A stretch of DNA of 64,000 nt from CAWAPS01 sp963783945 (GCA_963783945.1 CAWAPS010000002.1:620001-684000), one strand, 5' to 3'. Positions 44,291 to 52,927 are shown, numbered from the stretch's first letter. A program made the numbers and translations. The notes: generated by a model not told the origin, from the sequence alone.

Positions 44291-45334
44291 TCAGTCCCGG
44301 GAGAGGAAGACTTTGAGGGCGCCGGTGTCGGCGGCGTGGGCGAACACTTCGTAGGCCTGCTCGAACTGATCGAGAGAGAAGTGGTGGGTGACGAAGCGAT
44401 CGGCGTCGAGCTGATGTCCTTGCAGGAGGCGCAGGAAGGTTGGCGACGAGAACGCATCTACCAAGCCGGTGGTGATCGTGACGTTTTTTATCCAGAGCTC
44501 TTCGAGATGAAGGGTGACCGGCTGGCCGTGCACGCCGATATTCGCCACATGGCCGCCGGGGCGGACCAAAGATGCGGCCAGCTCGAACGTGGACGGGACG
44601 CCCACTGCCTCGATGGCGACATCGGCGCCGAGCCCGTCGGTCAAGGCCGCCAGGACCAGTGCAGGGTCTTCGCGCCCGTTGTTGACGGTGATGTCCGCGC
44701 CGAACTGTTTGGCGGCTTCGAGGCGGCTGTCGGCCAGGTCGACGGCAACCACGTGGGCCGGGCTGTACAGGCGGCTGCCCATGATGGCCGACAGTCCGAC
44801 CGGGCCGGCTCCCACGACGACGACGACGTCGCCGGGCTGTACCTTCCCGTTGAGCACACCGACCTCGTATCCGGTGGGGAGGATATCGGCCACCATGAGC
44901 AGAGCCTCATCGCTAACCCCGGCCGGGGCAGGGTAGGTGGAGGTGTCAGCGAAGGGGACACGCACGTACTCAGCTTGGGTCCCGTCGATCAGGTAGCCGA
45001 GGATCCATCCCCCGCCGCCCAGGCACTGCCCGTAGTGGGCCTCGCGGCAGTACCGGCAGGTGCCGCACGAGGTGATGCATGAGACCAGGACCTTGTCTCC
45101 CGGCTGGACGTTCTTGACGCCGGCACCCACCGACTCGACCGTCCCGACGGCTTCGTGGCCGAGGATGCGCCCGTCGGTGACCGCGGGAACGTCACCTTTG
45201 AGAATGTGCAAGTCGGTACCGCAGATAGTAACCGCGTCCACTCGGACAATGGCATCGGTATCGGCCTGCAACACGGGCTTGGGGACTTCCTCCCACGCCT
45301 TTTCCCCAGGACCGTGGTAGACGAGCGCCTTCAT
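44291..45334 (-). CDS. Zinc-dependent alcohol dehydrogenase
   Basis: A 347-residue protein from ATG 45334. Catalytic Zn site: TICGTDLHIL and GHEAVGTVESVGAGV; structural Zn cysteines: SCGTCRYCREAHYGQC; NAD site: VVVVGAGPVGLSAIMG. The pattern fits the medium-chain group close to isopropanol/butanediol dehydrogenases (FDH-like). It could reoxidise NADH by reducing an aldehyde or ketone at low oxygen. DevR box 80 bp upstream. All catalytic residues are present. Confidence 0.93.
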   Translation of the reverse strand: MKALVYHGPGEKAWEEVPKPVLQADTDAIVRVDAVTICGTDLHILKGDVPAVTDGRILGHEAVGTVESVGAGVKNVQPGDKVLVSCITSCGTCRYCREAHYGQCLGGGGWILGYLIDGTQAEYVRVPFADTSTYPAPAGVSDEALLMVADILPTGYEVGVLNGKVQPGDVVVVVGAGPVGLSAIMGSRLYSPAHVVAVDLADSRLEAAKQFGADITVNNGREDPALVLAALTDGLGADVAIEAVGVPSTFELAASLVRPGGHVANIGVHGQPVTLHLEELWIKNVTITTGLVDAFSSPTFLRLLQGHQLDADRFVTHHFSLDQFEQAYEVFAHAADTGALKVFLSRD

Positions 45335-45413
45335 CGAATCATTCCTTTCCCATCGGTGAAACGGGTCGCATTGGACGCTACCCACCCCGTCGTCACCGTA
45401 GGCAGAGTCGAAC

Positions 45414-45427
45414 GGCCCTAAAGGACC
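45414..45427. promoter_or_regulatory. DevR box GGCCCTAAAGGACC
   Basis: Halves GGCCCTA and GGTCCTT; 80 bp before the alcohol dehydrogenase start. Confidence 0.5.
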
Positions 45428-45531
45428 GGGCAGGGTGACGGCGCAACCATGGTGAACGCCGCCGCTCAGGGCACCAGCAAGGCCGAGGTTCGGCTTCCCG
45501 GCCGGACACGAGGTTCGGAGATATCTACAGA

Positions 45532-45545
45532 AGGACCTTCGGCCC
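45532..45545. promoter_or_regulatory. DevR box AGGACCTTCGGCCC
   Basis: Halves AGGACCT and GGGCCGA; 80 bp before the DoxX-family gene, nearly the same as 35799-35812. Confidence 0.6.
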
Positions 45546-45624
45546 TATTGGGGACCGGCTCCGGCGGCGAAGATAACGCTGAAGCCCTCGGGAACCGGGC
45601 CACAGAGAAGAAAGAAGCATTCTG

Positions 45625-46242
45625 ATGACAAATATTGTTGCGACTGATGCTGCTGCCGTGTTGGGTGATCCGGCCAAGCGAACCAACCCACGGGTGTGGG
45701 AATGGGTTAAGGGGTCGAAGGTCATGGCGGTGGGATGGCTCGCCATGCGGGTGTGGCTGGGAGTGATGTGGATCCAGGCTGGCTGGGCCAAGCTGTGGGG
45801 CGCAGAAAACGCCGCCTTTTTGCACCACAACGGGGCCGGGGTGGCCGGTTTCTCCACGCACGCCAAGCCCGCTTACACCTGGTGGGGCAGCTTCCTGCAC
45901 AGCTTCGTGGTCCCCAACTCGGGATGGATCGGCGTCCTGATAGCGGTGTCCGAGCTAGTCATCGGCTTCGCCCTCGTGGCCGGACTGTTCACCCGGATAG
46001 CCGCGCTGGGCAGCTTGGCCCTGCTGTTCACCTATGTGATGTCGGGAACGGCCAGCGTGTGCGCCTTCTACGCCCTGTTCGCCATAGTCATCCTCACCAT
46101 GTGGAGGACCGCCAGCTGGATCGGCGTGGACGGAGTCATCGCCGGCTACCGCCAGCGCCGCCACGTCCAGCCCCGCTATGTCGCCCTCCCCGGGGAGGGT
46201 GACGCGACCGGGACCGCTGCTGCAGTCAAGACGGCCGCCTAG
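45625..46242 (+). CDS. DoxX/DoxD-family membrane protein
   Basis: A 205-residue protein from ATG 45625. Four hydrophobic helices follow a polar N-terminus: VGWLAMRVWLGVMWIQAGWA, WIGVLIAVSELVIGFALVAG, LGSLALLFTYVMSG and FYALFAIVILTMWRTASW. It belongs to the DoxX group, related to the thiosulfate:quinone oxidoreductase subunit DoxD; in mycobacteria a DoxX protein pairs with SseA and SodA. Here it stands alone behind a DevR box. Electron delivery to quinone is only a possibility. Confidence 0.8.
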   Translation: MTNIVATDAAAVLGDPAKRTNPRVWEWVKGSKVMAVGWLAMRVWLGVMWIQAGWAKLWGAENAAFLHHNGAGVAGFSTHAKPAYTWWGSFLHSFVVPNSGWIGVLIAVSELVIGFALVAGLFTRIAALGSLALLFTYVMSGTASVCAFYALFAIVILTMWRTASWIGVDGVIAGYRQRRHVQPRYVALPGEGDATGTAAAVKTAA

Positions 46243-46509
46243 ACGGTCCGCTCCCTCGGTCACGTCACACCGGTGCGGTCCGCTCCCGGCGGGCCGCACT
46301 GGCGCGTCCAGAGACCACTCTCGCAAAAGTGGGAATCATTCAATCAGAACGTTCGGTATCGGCGGAGGTGCGAGTCGCCGTCTGCCAGTACGCTCGCCGT
46401 CGTCAGCAGCAGGGCGGACGACGGCCTTCCTCCAGCTCCTCCTGGGTAGGGCGGATGTGGCGTTCTCAGGCCACTTCTGCTTGGTCATCTTCGACTTAGC
46501 AGGCGTTGC

Positions 46510-47045
46510 TTGGAAGCCTCGCCGCTAGACCGTTACCCCGGCGACGGCGAGGACGACGCCAATTTCCGCCGGCGATCAACAAACCGCTCACGACGCCGCG
46601 ACGGAAGGCGAAGAACCAAACCAGTGCAGCGGCGAGCACCGGGACCTGCCAAAGATGTCGAAAGGCGAGACCCAGCGGTATGGCCCGATCCTGCTGGCTC
46701 CAATGACAGCCGCTCCCGCCCCCGTCAGGAACGACTGGATGGTACGATTCGCTCGAATCCGACCGAAACGTGGGGCGCGGAAGAGAACGAACAGGAATGA
46801 AGGAGTGAAGGCGACCAGGGTGGCAAAGAGTTCGCCTCGAGATCCCTTCGCTGCATAGCCGACGACCACGGTGGTGAGCACCACCATCCTCTCTCTTCGA
46901 CGCACGTGCGCCGAAACAACGCGATATGAGTCAGTGGCCCCCCGAACCCGATGCGACCGAAACGAGCCCATTCCCGAGCAATCATCCAAAGCGGCACCTT
47001 CGCCTGAGCGACCGACTCCCCGTTGCGCCCGGTCGCGCTCACCAA
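46510..47045 (-). pseudogene. chrA: Chromate transporter ChrA, decayed
   Basis: From about 47045 the frame reads EWARFGRIGFGGPLTHIALF and RRTCVEERGW, the ChrA start. The match jumps to another frame as VVGYAAKGSRGELFATLVAF, TPSFLFVLFRAPRFGRIRAN and SFLTGAGAAVIGA, then again frame-broken VVSGLLIAGG near 46580. At least two indels and internal deletions destroy it. It follows PadR with a small overlap, so PadR-ChrA was an operon. Confidence 0.82.
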
Positions 47046-47341
47046 GTCCCCTCTCCGAGCACCTCGTTGGCCAGTTCCCGCAGTTGGACCAACCCCTCCT
47101 TCGGCGCACGGCGACCCGATTTGGTGATGGAATAAGATCGCCTCGATCTGCCCTCGACCTCGCTGCGGGAAGCCAGCGGTCCCTCAGCCTCCACCTTGTG
47201 CAGGGTCGGATAGAGCGAACCCGGACTGATCCGGTAGCCATGATGAGCGAGTTCCTCCGACATCCACGCCCCGTGAACATCTCCATGGGCAGTGTGAGGG
47301 GGGATGTGAAGCCTGACCGCTCCCCTTAGGAACTCCCGCAC
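47039..47341 (-). CDS. PadR-family transcriptional regulator
   Basis: GTG 47341 gives the usual MREFLRGAVRLHIPPHTAHG start; the frame's TTG 47359 would overlap the operator. The winged-helix core follows: GAWMSEELAHHGYRISPGSL, YPTLHKVEAEG, RSRRSYSITKSGRRAPKEGL. Length 100 residues is normal for short PadR proteins that accompany ChrA. A 17-bp palindrome lies just before the start and is its probable operator. Its partner transporter is broken, so the regulator may now be orphaned. Confidence 0.88.
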   Translation of the reverse strand: MREFLRGAVRLHIPPHTAHGDVHGAWMSEELAHHGYRISPGSLYPTLHKVEAEGPLASRSEVEGRSRRSYSITKSGRRAPKEGLVQLRELANEVLGEGTW

Positions 47342-47358
47342 CCAAAATACGGTAGCCA

Positions 47359-47375
47359 ATATCGGTTACCGATAT
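47359..47375. promoter_or_regulatory. PadR operator ATATCGGTTACCGATAT
   Basis: A perfect 17-bp palindrome (8-bp arms around one T), 18 bp upstream of the PadR start. ATAT-rich inverted repeats are typical PadR sites. Confidence 0.7.
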
Positions 47376-48011
47376 CGGATTTCGTCTAGTAGACCGATTG
47401 CTCTTCCGCTGCCTTGGCGGCGCCGAGTGCCCATGACCGTCTTAGCGGTCATGGTTGCCGACGCAGTGGGATCAATCGCGACCCGGTCGGAGCCCACCTG
47501 GGGGTGCTCAGCCAGGTCACGGCGCTCCTGGGCCCTGGCCTTGGCACCCTGGCGATAGCCGCTCCCACGCGGCGCTCGCAGACAATGGCACTGGTGACGG
47601 TGGTGGCGGTGACGGGAGCCAGCCAGGTCGTTCGAGCAGGACCGCCCGACGTGTTCGTCGCCCAGAGAATGGCCTTGACCGAAGATGCAGCCGGCCAGGC
47701 GCTCACGGACCTGCGATGCGCGCTCGCCGGGTCGCGCGCCGGGACTTCGCTTGGGGTGGCGCCCCGGCCTCGCCTCGAGGACCTGGTCCGGCTCGCTCCG
47801 ACACGCGGAGCTCCCGCCCGAGATGACGACCAGCGGCGATATGGACGGGCCTTTGCAGAGCGTGCATACGGCCAAGTGGGCGAAGCCCTCGTTCGGTAAC
47901 GGCAGTAGCCACCGCCGTAGCCACTCGGGCAATATGGCGGAGTGCCTGATCGTAATATTCGTCCCGTCTGTACGCCGCTGGACGCCTCCCGGGCGGACCA
48001 CTCCATTTTTG
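47376..48011. other. No gene seen
   Basis: Open frames cross this stretch on both strands but none looks like a real protein. It lies just inside the right att repeat and may be decayed island DNA. Confidence 0.45.
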
Positions 48012-48051
48012 GCAAGCAGGGGGTCGGCGGTTCGAGTCCGCTCGTCTCCAC
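48012..48051 (+). repeat. Attachment-site repeat, copy B
   Basis: Identical over 40 bases to 4834-4873 (tRNA-Ala 3' half). The upstream tRNA half is absent, so this is not a tRNA gene. It is the right border of the first island and left border of the next insertion. Confidence 0.9.
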
Positions 48052-48059
48052 CCCTAAAG

Positions 48060-48480
48060 TCCCAGGTGAGAGGGCTGATCTGCATCCGCCTGCCCAGCCG
48101 TGCGAGGCGACGATGACACATCCATGGCACATCCGGTTGCCAGCTCGGACAGCGCTGGGAGACCGGCGGCCTGACGGGCCGGGTCCCACACCCGCCGGCG
48201 GAAGTTGCTCCGGCGTAGCGGGGCGCCTCTGGCGAAGCGCAGACCAACGCCGTCGGCTCAACGCCGACGAATTCCGAGAGGTGATTCCCCAGGACATCGA
48301 GGATGTGTGGAGGGACGGTGACGATACGCCTACCGGCCGCCGTCTTGGGCGGCCCCAACACTCACTCGCCCCTGCTCAGCTCTTGCAGCTGCATTACCAC
48401 GATGACTGTTCCCGCTTGCAAGTCACATGCTGCCACCTCAGCTCTCCAGTCGGCCATCAAGGAACGCTGCGGACTCGCTC
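48060..48480 (-). pseudogene. Tyrosine recombinase remnant 2
   Basis: The minus strand reads VIVVMQLQELSRGE, LGPPKTAAGRRIVTVPPHIL and FVGVEPTALVCASPEA, then in another frame RRSNFRRRVWDPARQAAGL. These match the middle of the integrase at 4811-5626 (GPPKTDAGHRTVAIPPH; RRSNFNRRAWQPACRAAGL). The HxxR and Tyr parts are gone. It sits right of att copy B, exactly as the first integrase sits right of copy A. Confidence 0.8.
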
Positions 48481-48496
48481 CAGCTAGGGTGCCCTT

Positions 48497-48934
48497 GTGA
48501 CCATTGAAATAGTCGACCTGACCGAGGGAGAAACGATCCGGGTTGGCCCGCTGAGGATACGGATACTCGAGGACGGTACTCATACCGATCATCGACTGGG
48601 CCTGGTCGAAGTCACCATCCCGCCCAAGGTCGATGGACCCCCCCAGCACATTCACCGTGAGCATGACGAAACGTTCTTTGTCCTCTCAGGCGTGGCCACC
48701 TTTACCAGTGCCAACGAGCAAGTGGAGATACGTACCGGCATGCTGATCACTGCGCCTCCGGGCACCCCCCATACCTTCGCCAACCACGGTGACGCAGAGG
48801 TCGTCATGTTGTGCACGGTGACGCCCGACCTCTATATCGGCTATTTCCGTGAACTGGCGACTCTGCCCCCAGGTCCGCCAGATCCAAAGGTGGTGGGCGA
48901 GATCATGAGTCGCTATGCCACCGAGGTCGTCTAG
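48497..48934 (+). CDS. Cupin-domain protein
   Basis: GTG 48497 gives a 145-residue protein. Cupin motif 1 is PPQHIHREHDETFFVLSG (metal His, His, Glu) and motif 2 is APPGTPHTFANHGDAEV (His). A single small-molecule cupin, such as a dioxygenase, isomerase or ligand sensor. No neighbours point to a pathway. Confidence 0.87.
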   Translation: MTIEIVDLTEGETIRVGPLRIRILEDGTHTDHRLGLVEVTIPPKVDGPPQHIHREHDETFFVLSGVATFTSANEQVEIRTGMLITAPPGTPHTFANHGDAEVVMLCTVTPDLYIGYFRELATLPPGPPDPKVVGEIMSRYATEVV

Positions 48935-49510
48935 CTGTCGAAAGTCAATGCGGACGTCGGTGTCCCCGAATGTCAGATTAAGAATTTGGGTCGGCTCTGC
49001 CCCCCGTTCTGCCGGTACGCCGGGCCCCGAATGACGGCACCATCCCGGTGGCTGAGCACGCTAAATCGGCGGCATGTACTCTGCCAACTGGTACCGAACG
49101 GCACGCCGCAATTCCGCTCGGCCCAGGCCGCCGAGGCACGCCGAACGAGACACGTACGGTCCGGTCAGCACGCCGCCAGCGGCCCCGCCCGGTGTGCCCC
49201 TGAACCCGCCTGATACGACCGACGACGCACCCGATCAACCACCGCCGCCACCAGATCTACCGGACGCCCCGGGTGGTCCAGTCACACAGTAATGGGCCGA
49301 AGCATTCAGGTACAGCGAGGCGCTATTGCCACGTTCGGCCATTGGAATCAGCTCAGAGTTTCGATTCGATGGCTCGCTCTGGCTGATGCTCGGAGTAGGG
49401 CGGGTGGCGGACGCCGGGGTCGATGCGCGGGCTGTGGTACCGGACGCCCCGGGCGCTGATAGAGGCTTCGAAGCCCAGCGGCCGGGGCACTCGGGTGTGG
49501 CGATCTGCTG
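48935..49510. other. No certain gene
   Basis: A frame at 49074-49292 encodes a Pro/Asp-rich C-terminus (DAPDQPPPPPDLPDAPGG) but has no ribosome site or homology I recognise. Similar GGACGCCCCGGG repeats occur at 49262 and 49442. Confidence 0.4.
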
Positions 49511-49558
49511 TGTCAGTTTAGGTTGACATAATCACCGTGTCAGTCTATACTGACATTC
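49511..49558 (+). promoter_or_regulatory. Leaderless promoter overlapped by two 18-bp operators
   Basis: TTGACA (49523-49528) and TATACT (49546-49551) are spaced by 17 bases, a consensus promoter. Operator 1 (TGTCAGTTTAGGTTGACA, 49511-49528) covers the -35 and operator 2 (TGTCAGTCTATACTGACA, 49538-49555) covers the -10. The start codon at 49559 is only eight bases after the -10, so the transcript should have almost no leader. Probably autorepressed by the HTH protein that follows. Confidence 0.75.
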
Positions 49559-49771
49559 ATGGATGTCGAAGATCTCAAGCTGAATCTCTCGTCGGATGAC
49601 CCGGCAATTGGGCTTCGCGCCTCGTTGGCGCTACATCGCCTGGCTGAGAGGGTCGAAGCGAAACACGTCGCCGCTGCCCGGGAAAAGGGCTGGTCGTGGC
49701 AGCAGATCGGAGACGCCCTGGGCGTCACCCGCCAATCCGTGCACACCAAATACAACAAGGAGTCATCATGA
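49559..49771 (+). CDS. Small helix-turn-helix regulator
   Basis: A 70-residue protein with an N-terminal helix (PAIGLRASLALHRLAERVEA) and a helix-turn-helix (GWSWQQIGDALGVTRQSVHT, KYNKE). Such proteins regularly precede Clp-N proteins in actinobacteria. It overlaps the next gene by ATGA. The palindromic operators on its own promoter argue for autoregulation by a dimer. Confidence 0.87.
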   Translation: MDVEDLKLNLSSDDPAIGLRASLALHRLAERVEAKHVAAAREKGWSWQQIGDALGVTRQSVHTKYNKESS

Positions 49772-50280
49772 CCACCGAAGCCGTTGTGCCCGAGGTGCTT
49801 CACGTCTGGGCCATCTATTTGCGGGCCAGTGAGGAGGCTCGTCGCCGAGGTGATCGCCGAACTGGCACCGATCACATCTTGCTCGCCTTGTATGAAGATC
49901 CCTCGATCGAAGCCGTGTTGGCCGTGAGCCTGCAGCAAGCTCGCCAGGCCCTTGAGTCGCTCGACCGGGAAGCCCTGGGCGCCCTGGGCCTGGGGTCGGG
50001 CACCGACGCTCCCCCACTGCCGATGCGGGCCGTGCCGAAGAAACCGACGATCAGAGCCGTCATGAAAAAAGATCGCCTCCGCATGACGCCCGCGGCCAAG
50101 AAAGTGCTTGAGGACGCGGTCAAGCCCAATCGCCGAAAGACCCAGGTCACGGCCCAGCAGGTGCTAGCCCAGATCCTCCCTCTCCAACCACCAGATCCTG
50201 CGGCGGTGCTGCTGGGCGCTCTCGACGTGAACACATCAGAGGTTCGGCGCCGATTGGATGCGGTCACGCCCGACAGCTGA
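49768..50280 (+). CDS. Clp N-terminal-domain protein
   Basis: A 170-residue protein from ATG 49768. The double Clp-N repeat is seen as VWAIYLRASEEARRRGDRRT, GTDHILLALYEDPSIEA and RLRMTPAAKKVLEDAVKPNR, VTAQQVLAQILPLQPPDPAA. The ATPase domains of ClpA/ClpC are missing, so this is a stand-alone substrate-recognition or anti-adaptor module. Co-expressed with the HTH protein, it may sense damaged protein or modulate Clp. Confidence 0.83.
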   Translation: MTTEAVVPEVLHVWAIYLRASEEARRRGDRRTGTDHILLALYEDPSIEAVLAVSLQQARQALESLDREALGALGLGSGTDAPPLPMRAVPKKPTIRAVMKKDRLRMTPAAKKVLEDAVKPNRRKTQVTAQQVLAQILPLQPPDPAAVLLGALDVNTSEVRRRLDAVTPDS

Positions 50281-50657
50281 GTCCCTCCGACATTCACGAC
50301 TTCGAGCGAAGGCGTCCGGATCGGATCGTCCCTGCAGGGCACGGTTGCAAGCACCGGGTCCCTTGTGACGACTCTTGGTGGTCCTGACATCCGGCCATCG
50401 GCCTTCAGATCGCGACCAAAGCGCAATTCACCGTTCGACTACTTGAGGTGTCCACTTTCCCAGCGCAACAACCAAGTGGGGCATGGCGTCGAGGGTGCCG
50501 TTTGGAGGCGCCCCTCAGCCGGCTCGACATCCCAAGCGGCGGAGCCGTGGGTGTCGCCAGAACGGATACGAATGTTCGCACGGTAATCGGGGCTGTAGGA
50601 AGCAGGACGCACCGCATACCGGCACTTCCGGGCGCCTGCCTGGAGGCTGGGTGACCG
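50281..50657. other. No gene seen
   Basis: No convincing frame on either strand and no repeats of note between the Clp-N gene and the methyltransferase. Confidence 0.45.
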
Positions 50658-51489
50658 TTACGGTGACTCCGATCTGGTGGGAGGTGTGTCGCCGAGAAGG
50701 ACGAGGTGGGCGCTCAGGCCGAGCAGGGTCGGTTCGGTCTCGATGGCTCGGGCCGCCCAGAGGATTGTTTCGCGATCCTTGGGGTTGTCCCAACGCTCCG
50801 CGAGCTGTGGCAGGTAGCCGGCGAGTCCTTCGAGGCCGACGATTTCCCGAACTAGCAGCCCGGCCTGCTCGGCCTCCCAGCGCAGCTGGTCAGGGTGGTG
50901 GAGATAAGCAGTTGTCCACCAGTGCGGGTGTTCGTCGGGGTTGCGGTGTTGGCCGGTGGTGAGGTCCTTGCGGGCGATGGGGATGAACTGCGGGTCGAAG
51001 AGGAACTGGCGTCCGAGACCATCGAATAGGGAAGCGAACCGGCTGACTGCGCCCACCGCGACGATTCCCCCTTGTCGAACTACCCGGACCGCTTCACGCA
51101 GGGCCAGGTTGCGGTCGGACTGCTCGGTCAGGTGATATAGGGGTCCGAACACCAACGCAGCGTCGAAAGTCGCGTCGGGAAAGGGAAGGCTGCGGGCGTC
51201 GCCCAACTGTGCATTGATGCCTTTCCTTGACAAGTCGGCGTTGGCCTTTTCCACGTGCCGTGGGGTGATGTCCAGGATTCGAACCCGGTAGCCTCGATCG
51301 GCTAGCCACGAGGCGTGAACGCCGGTCGCGCCGCCGACATCAATGATGCTCGCTGGAGGGTCAGGGAGGTGTCGCTGCAAGACTTCTTGCACGCGCGACG
51401 AGCTCGAGCTGGCCGATCCCGTTGGAGATTCGACCCTCTTCCTGGACCGTCTCATAGTGACGAATCACTGCGGGATCGACTGGCTGCAT
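50658..51489 (-). pseudogene. Class I SAM-dependent methyltransferase, one frameshift
   Basis: ATG 51489 reads MQPVDPAVIRHYETVQEEGR and ISNGIGQLELV, then the frame shifts by one base near 51400. The rest is RVQEVLQRHLPDPPASIIDV, GGATGVHASWLADRGYRV (SAM motif I), LGDARSLPFPDATFDAALVF, GPLYHLTEQSDR and RQGGIVAVGAVSRF. Full length apart from the indel. The substrate is unknown. It could be translated from 51455 without its first helix, but that loses part of the cap. Confidence 0.83.
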
Positions 51490-51771
51490 AGACAGACGAT
51501 AGGGGTGCCGAGCTCGGGGCGCTCACTATTTTCAGCCCGCACAATCAGGGGAGGGACTCAGAAACGCCCGATCCATGTCACGTCCGCCACCAAACCCGGG
51601 CGTGCATAGATCCGCATCGCCTCGGGCGTGACCTCTATCTGGGTTCCAGTCGCCCAGTCTCAGCTGTGGAATGGATATCGACCTGAGCGGTGCGGGCGAG
51701 TGGGTCAATAAGGACGAGTTGACCTACTGGCCGAGGGTCCTGAGTCCTGTCGCCGAGCGGGAACGCGATTG
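51490..51771. other. No gene seen
   Basis: No coding frame of note between the divergent methyltransferase and hypothetical genes; it probably holds both promoters. Confidence 0.4.
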
Positions 51772-52344
51772 GTGATAAACGACCGGCAAGACCAGCTGGT
51801 CGCTATGGAACATTGGTGGCCGCCGATCATCTCCAAAGTGATGCACGACATCGAAGCAGCGACCGATCTGGGGGTCGGTTGGCAACTCGAACGGCACGAC
51901 GAGGCGGTGGTTCTACTCTTTCAGCCTGCAGTCCATTCCGGATTCTTCGGCGTGCCGCTCTCCACCGGCCCCCGCCGGACCCGCCACCTTCTCCTGCCCG
52001 AGTTGCGGTTCACAACCCAAGGTCTCGGCTCTTATTTCCTCGTCGAGTTTGACTCAGAAAACGCCGATGACATCGGGCTCACCGTCGCTGGCCTGGTGGA
52101 GCGGATCCAGGACTCGGTCATAGACGAACTTAGGGGTGCATGGCCACGTTGTGTCCTCCCACTTCCACCCGCTCGAACCTCGCCACGACGGCCGATCCGA
52201 GCTGAGCGTCCCACAACTCCGAGCCATCAACAGTTCGCTCCGACACTGCAGCCTGGTCGTGCAACCCCCGATGGGGAAGGCCCCGATCTACGGGTCCGTG
52301 CAGCTCACGGCCGAATCGACAAAGGTCGCGAACGTGGGTTATAG
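51772..52344 (+). CDS. Hypothetical protein
   Basis: The frame reads EHWWPPIISKVMHDIEAATD, then beta-rich AVVLLFQPAVHSGFFGVPLS, LLLPELRFTTQGLGSYFLVE and a helix IGLTVAGLVERIQDSVIDEL. This first two thirds looks genuine; the end (after about residue 125) is Pro/Arg-rich and may be out of frame. The start is uncertain (51772 GTG or 51805 ATG). No family recognised. Confidence 0.5.
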   Translation: MINDRQDQLVAMEHWWPPIISKVMHDIEAATDLGVGWQLERHDEAVVLLFQPAVHSGFFGVPLSTGPRRTRHLLLPELRFTTQGLGSYFLVEFDSENADDIGLTVAGLVERIQDSVIDELRGAWPRCVLPLPPARTSPRRPIRAERPTTPSHQQFAPTLQPGRATPDGEGPDLRVRAAHGRIDKGRERGL

Positions 52345-52493
52345 AGGCTCGCCCACCGCTGGCGGGCGGTGCCGGCCGGCCATGGCGCTTTCATGACACA
52401 TCCGCCTGCCTTCGAGCTGTTCGCCATCGTTCAACCAACAGGCTCACCAGGACTTTTACCCTCGCGACCGTCCGCTCAGAGGCTTCGACCACG

Positions 52494-52537
52494 CTTTGCA
52501 AGCAGGGCGACGGCTGTTCGAGTCCGCTCGTCTCCAC
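52494..52537 (+). repeat. Attachment-site repeat, copy C (imperfect)
   Basis: 44 bases match the tRNA-Ala 3' half with three mismatches (GGGCGACGGCTG in place of GGGGGTCGGCGG). Right border of the second insertion. Confidence 0.82.
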
Positions 52538-52539
52538 CT

Positions 52540-52720
52540 CTGACCAGCGCTTCAGCCATGACGATCCCCACCCGGACGTGATGCGCCCAGTTCTTGTCCG
52601 GTGACTGACGGACCGGTCCTGATCCTGGAAAAGAAGATCAGCCATCGGATCGGCGGCCACCCGCTTCCTGTCGGCGACGACATGGGTGTACCGAGCCGTC
52701 ATCACGACCCGGGAGTGCCG
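52540..52720 (-). pseudogene. Tyrosine recombinase remnant 3
   Basis: The minus strand reads HSRVVMTARYTHVVADRKRV and AADPMADLLF, the C-terminal catalytic end of an integrase with Tyr in RYTHV. Upstream boxes are lost. Different in sequence from the integrase at 4811, so a separate element used the same att site. The frame then reads into att copy C, as in the other two. Confidence 0.75.
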
Positions 52721-52927
52721 AGCATGCCGCCGGCGAGCTCCTCCCGCACGAGGACCAAGACCGCCACTGGGCGCCACTCAGTGCCACCTCTTCGCCCTGC
52801 CCGATCGCGTCCAGAGCCGCTCATGGCAAGCTGCACGAGTCACCCGGGCGAAGTAACTCCTCGAGTGTATTTTTAGGCTGGCGAACCACTCTTAGTTCGG
52901 TCCAGGGACACAGAAATTTGCGAGGAT

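Noticed and set aside
44192..45082. Plus-strand frame of 296 codons
   Set aside because: Antisense shadow of the zinc alcohol dehydrogenase gene.
48012..48051. A second tRNA-Ala gene
   Set aside because: The 5' acceptor strand and D arm are missing; only the 3' half is present.
47366..48361. A minus-strand frame of 331 codons as one gene
   Set aside because: Only its first part resembles an integrase; the rest crosses the att repeat and has random composition.
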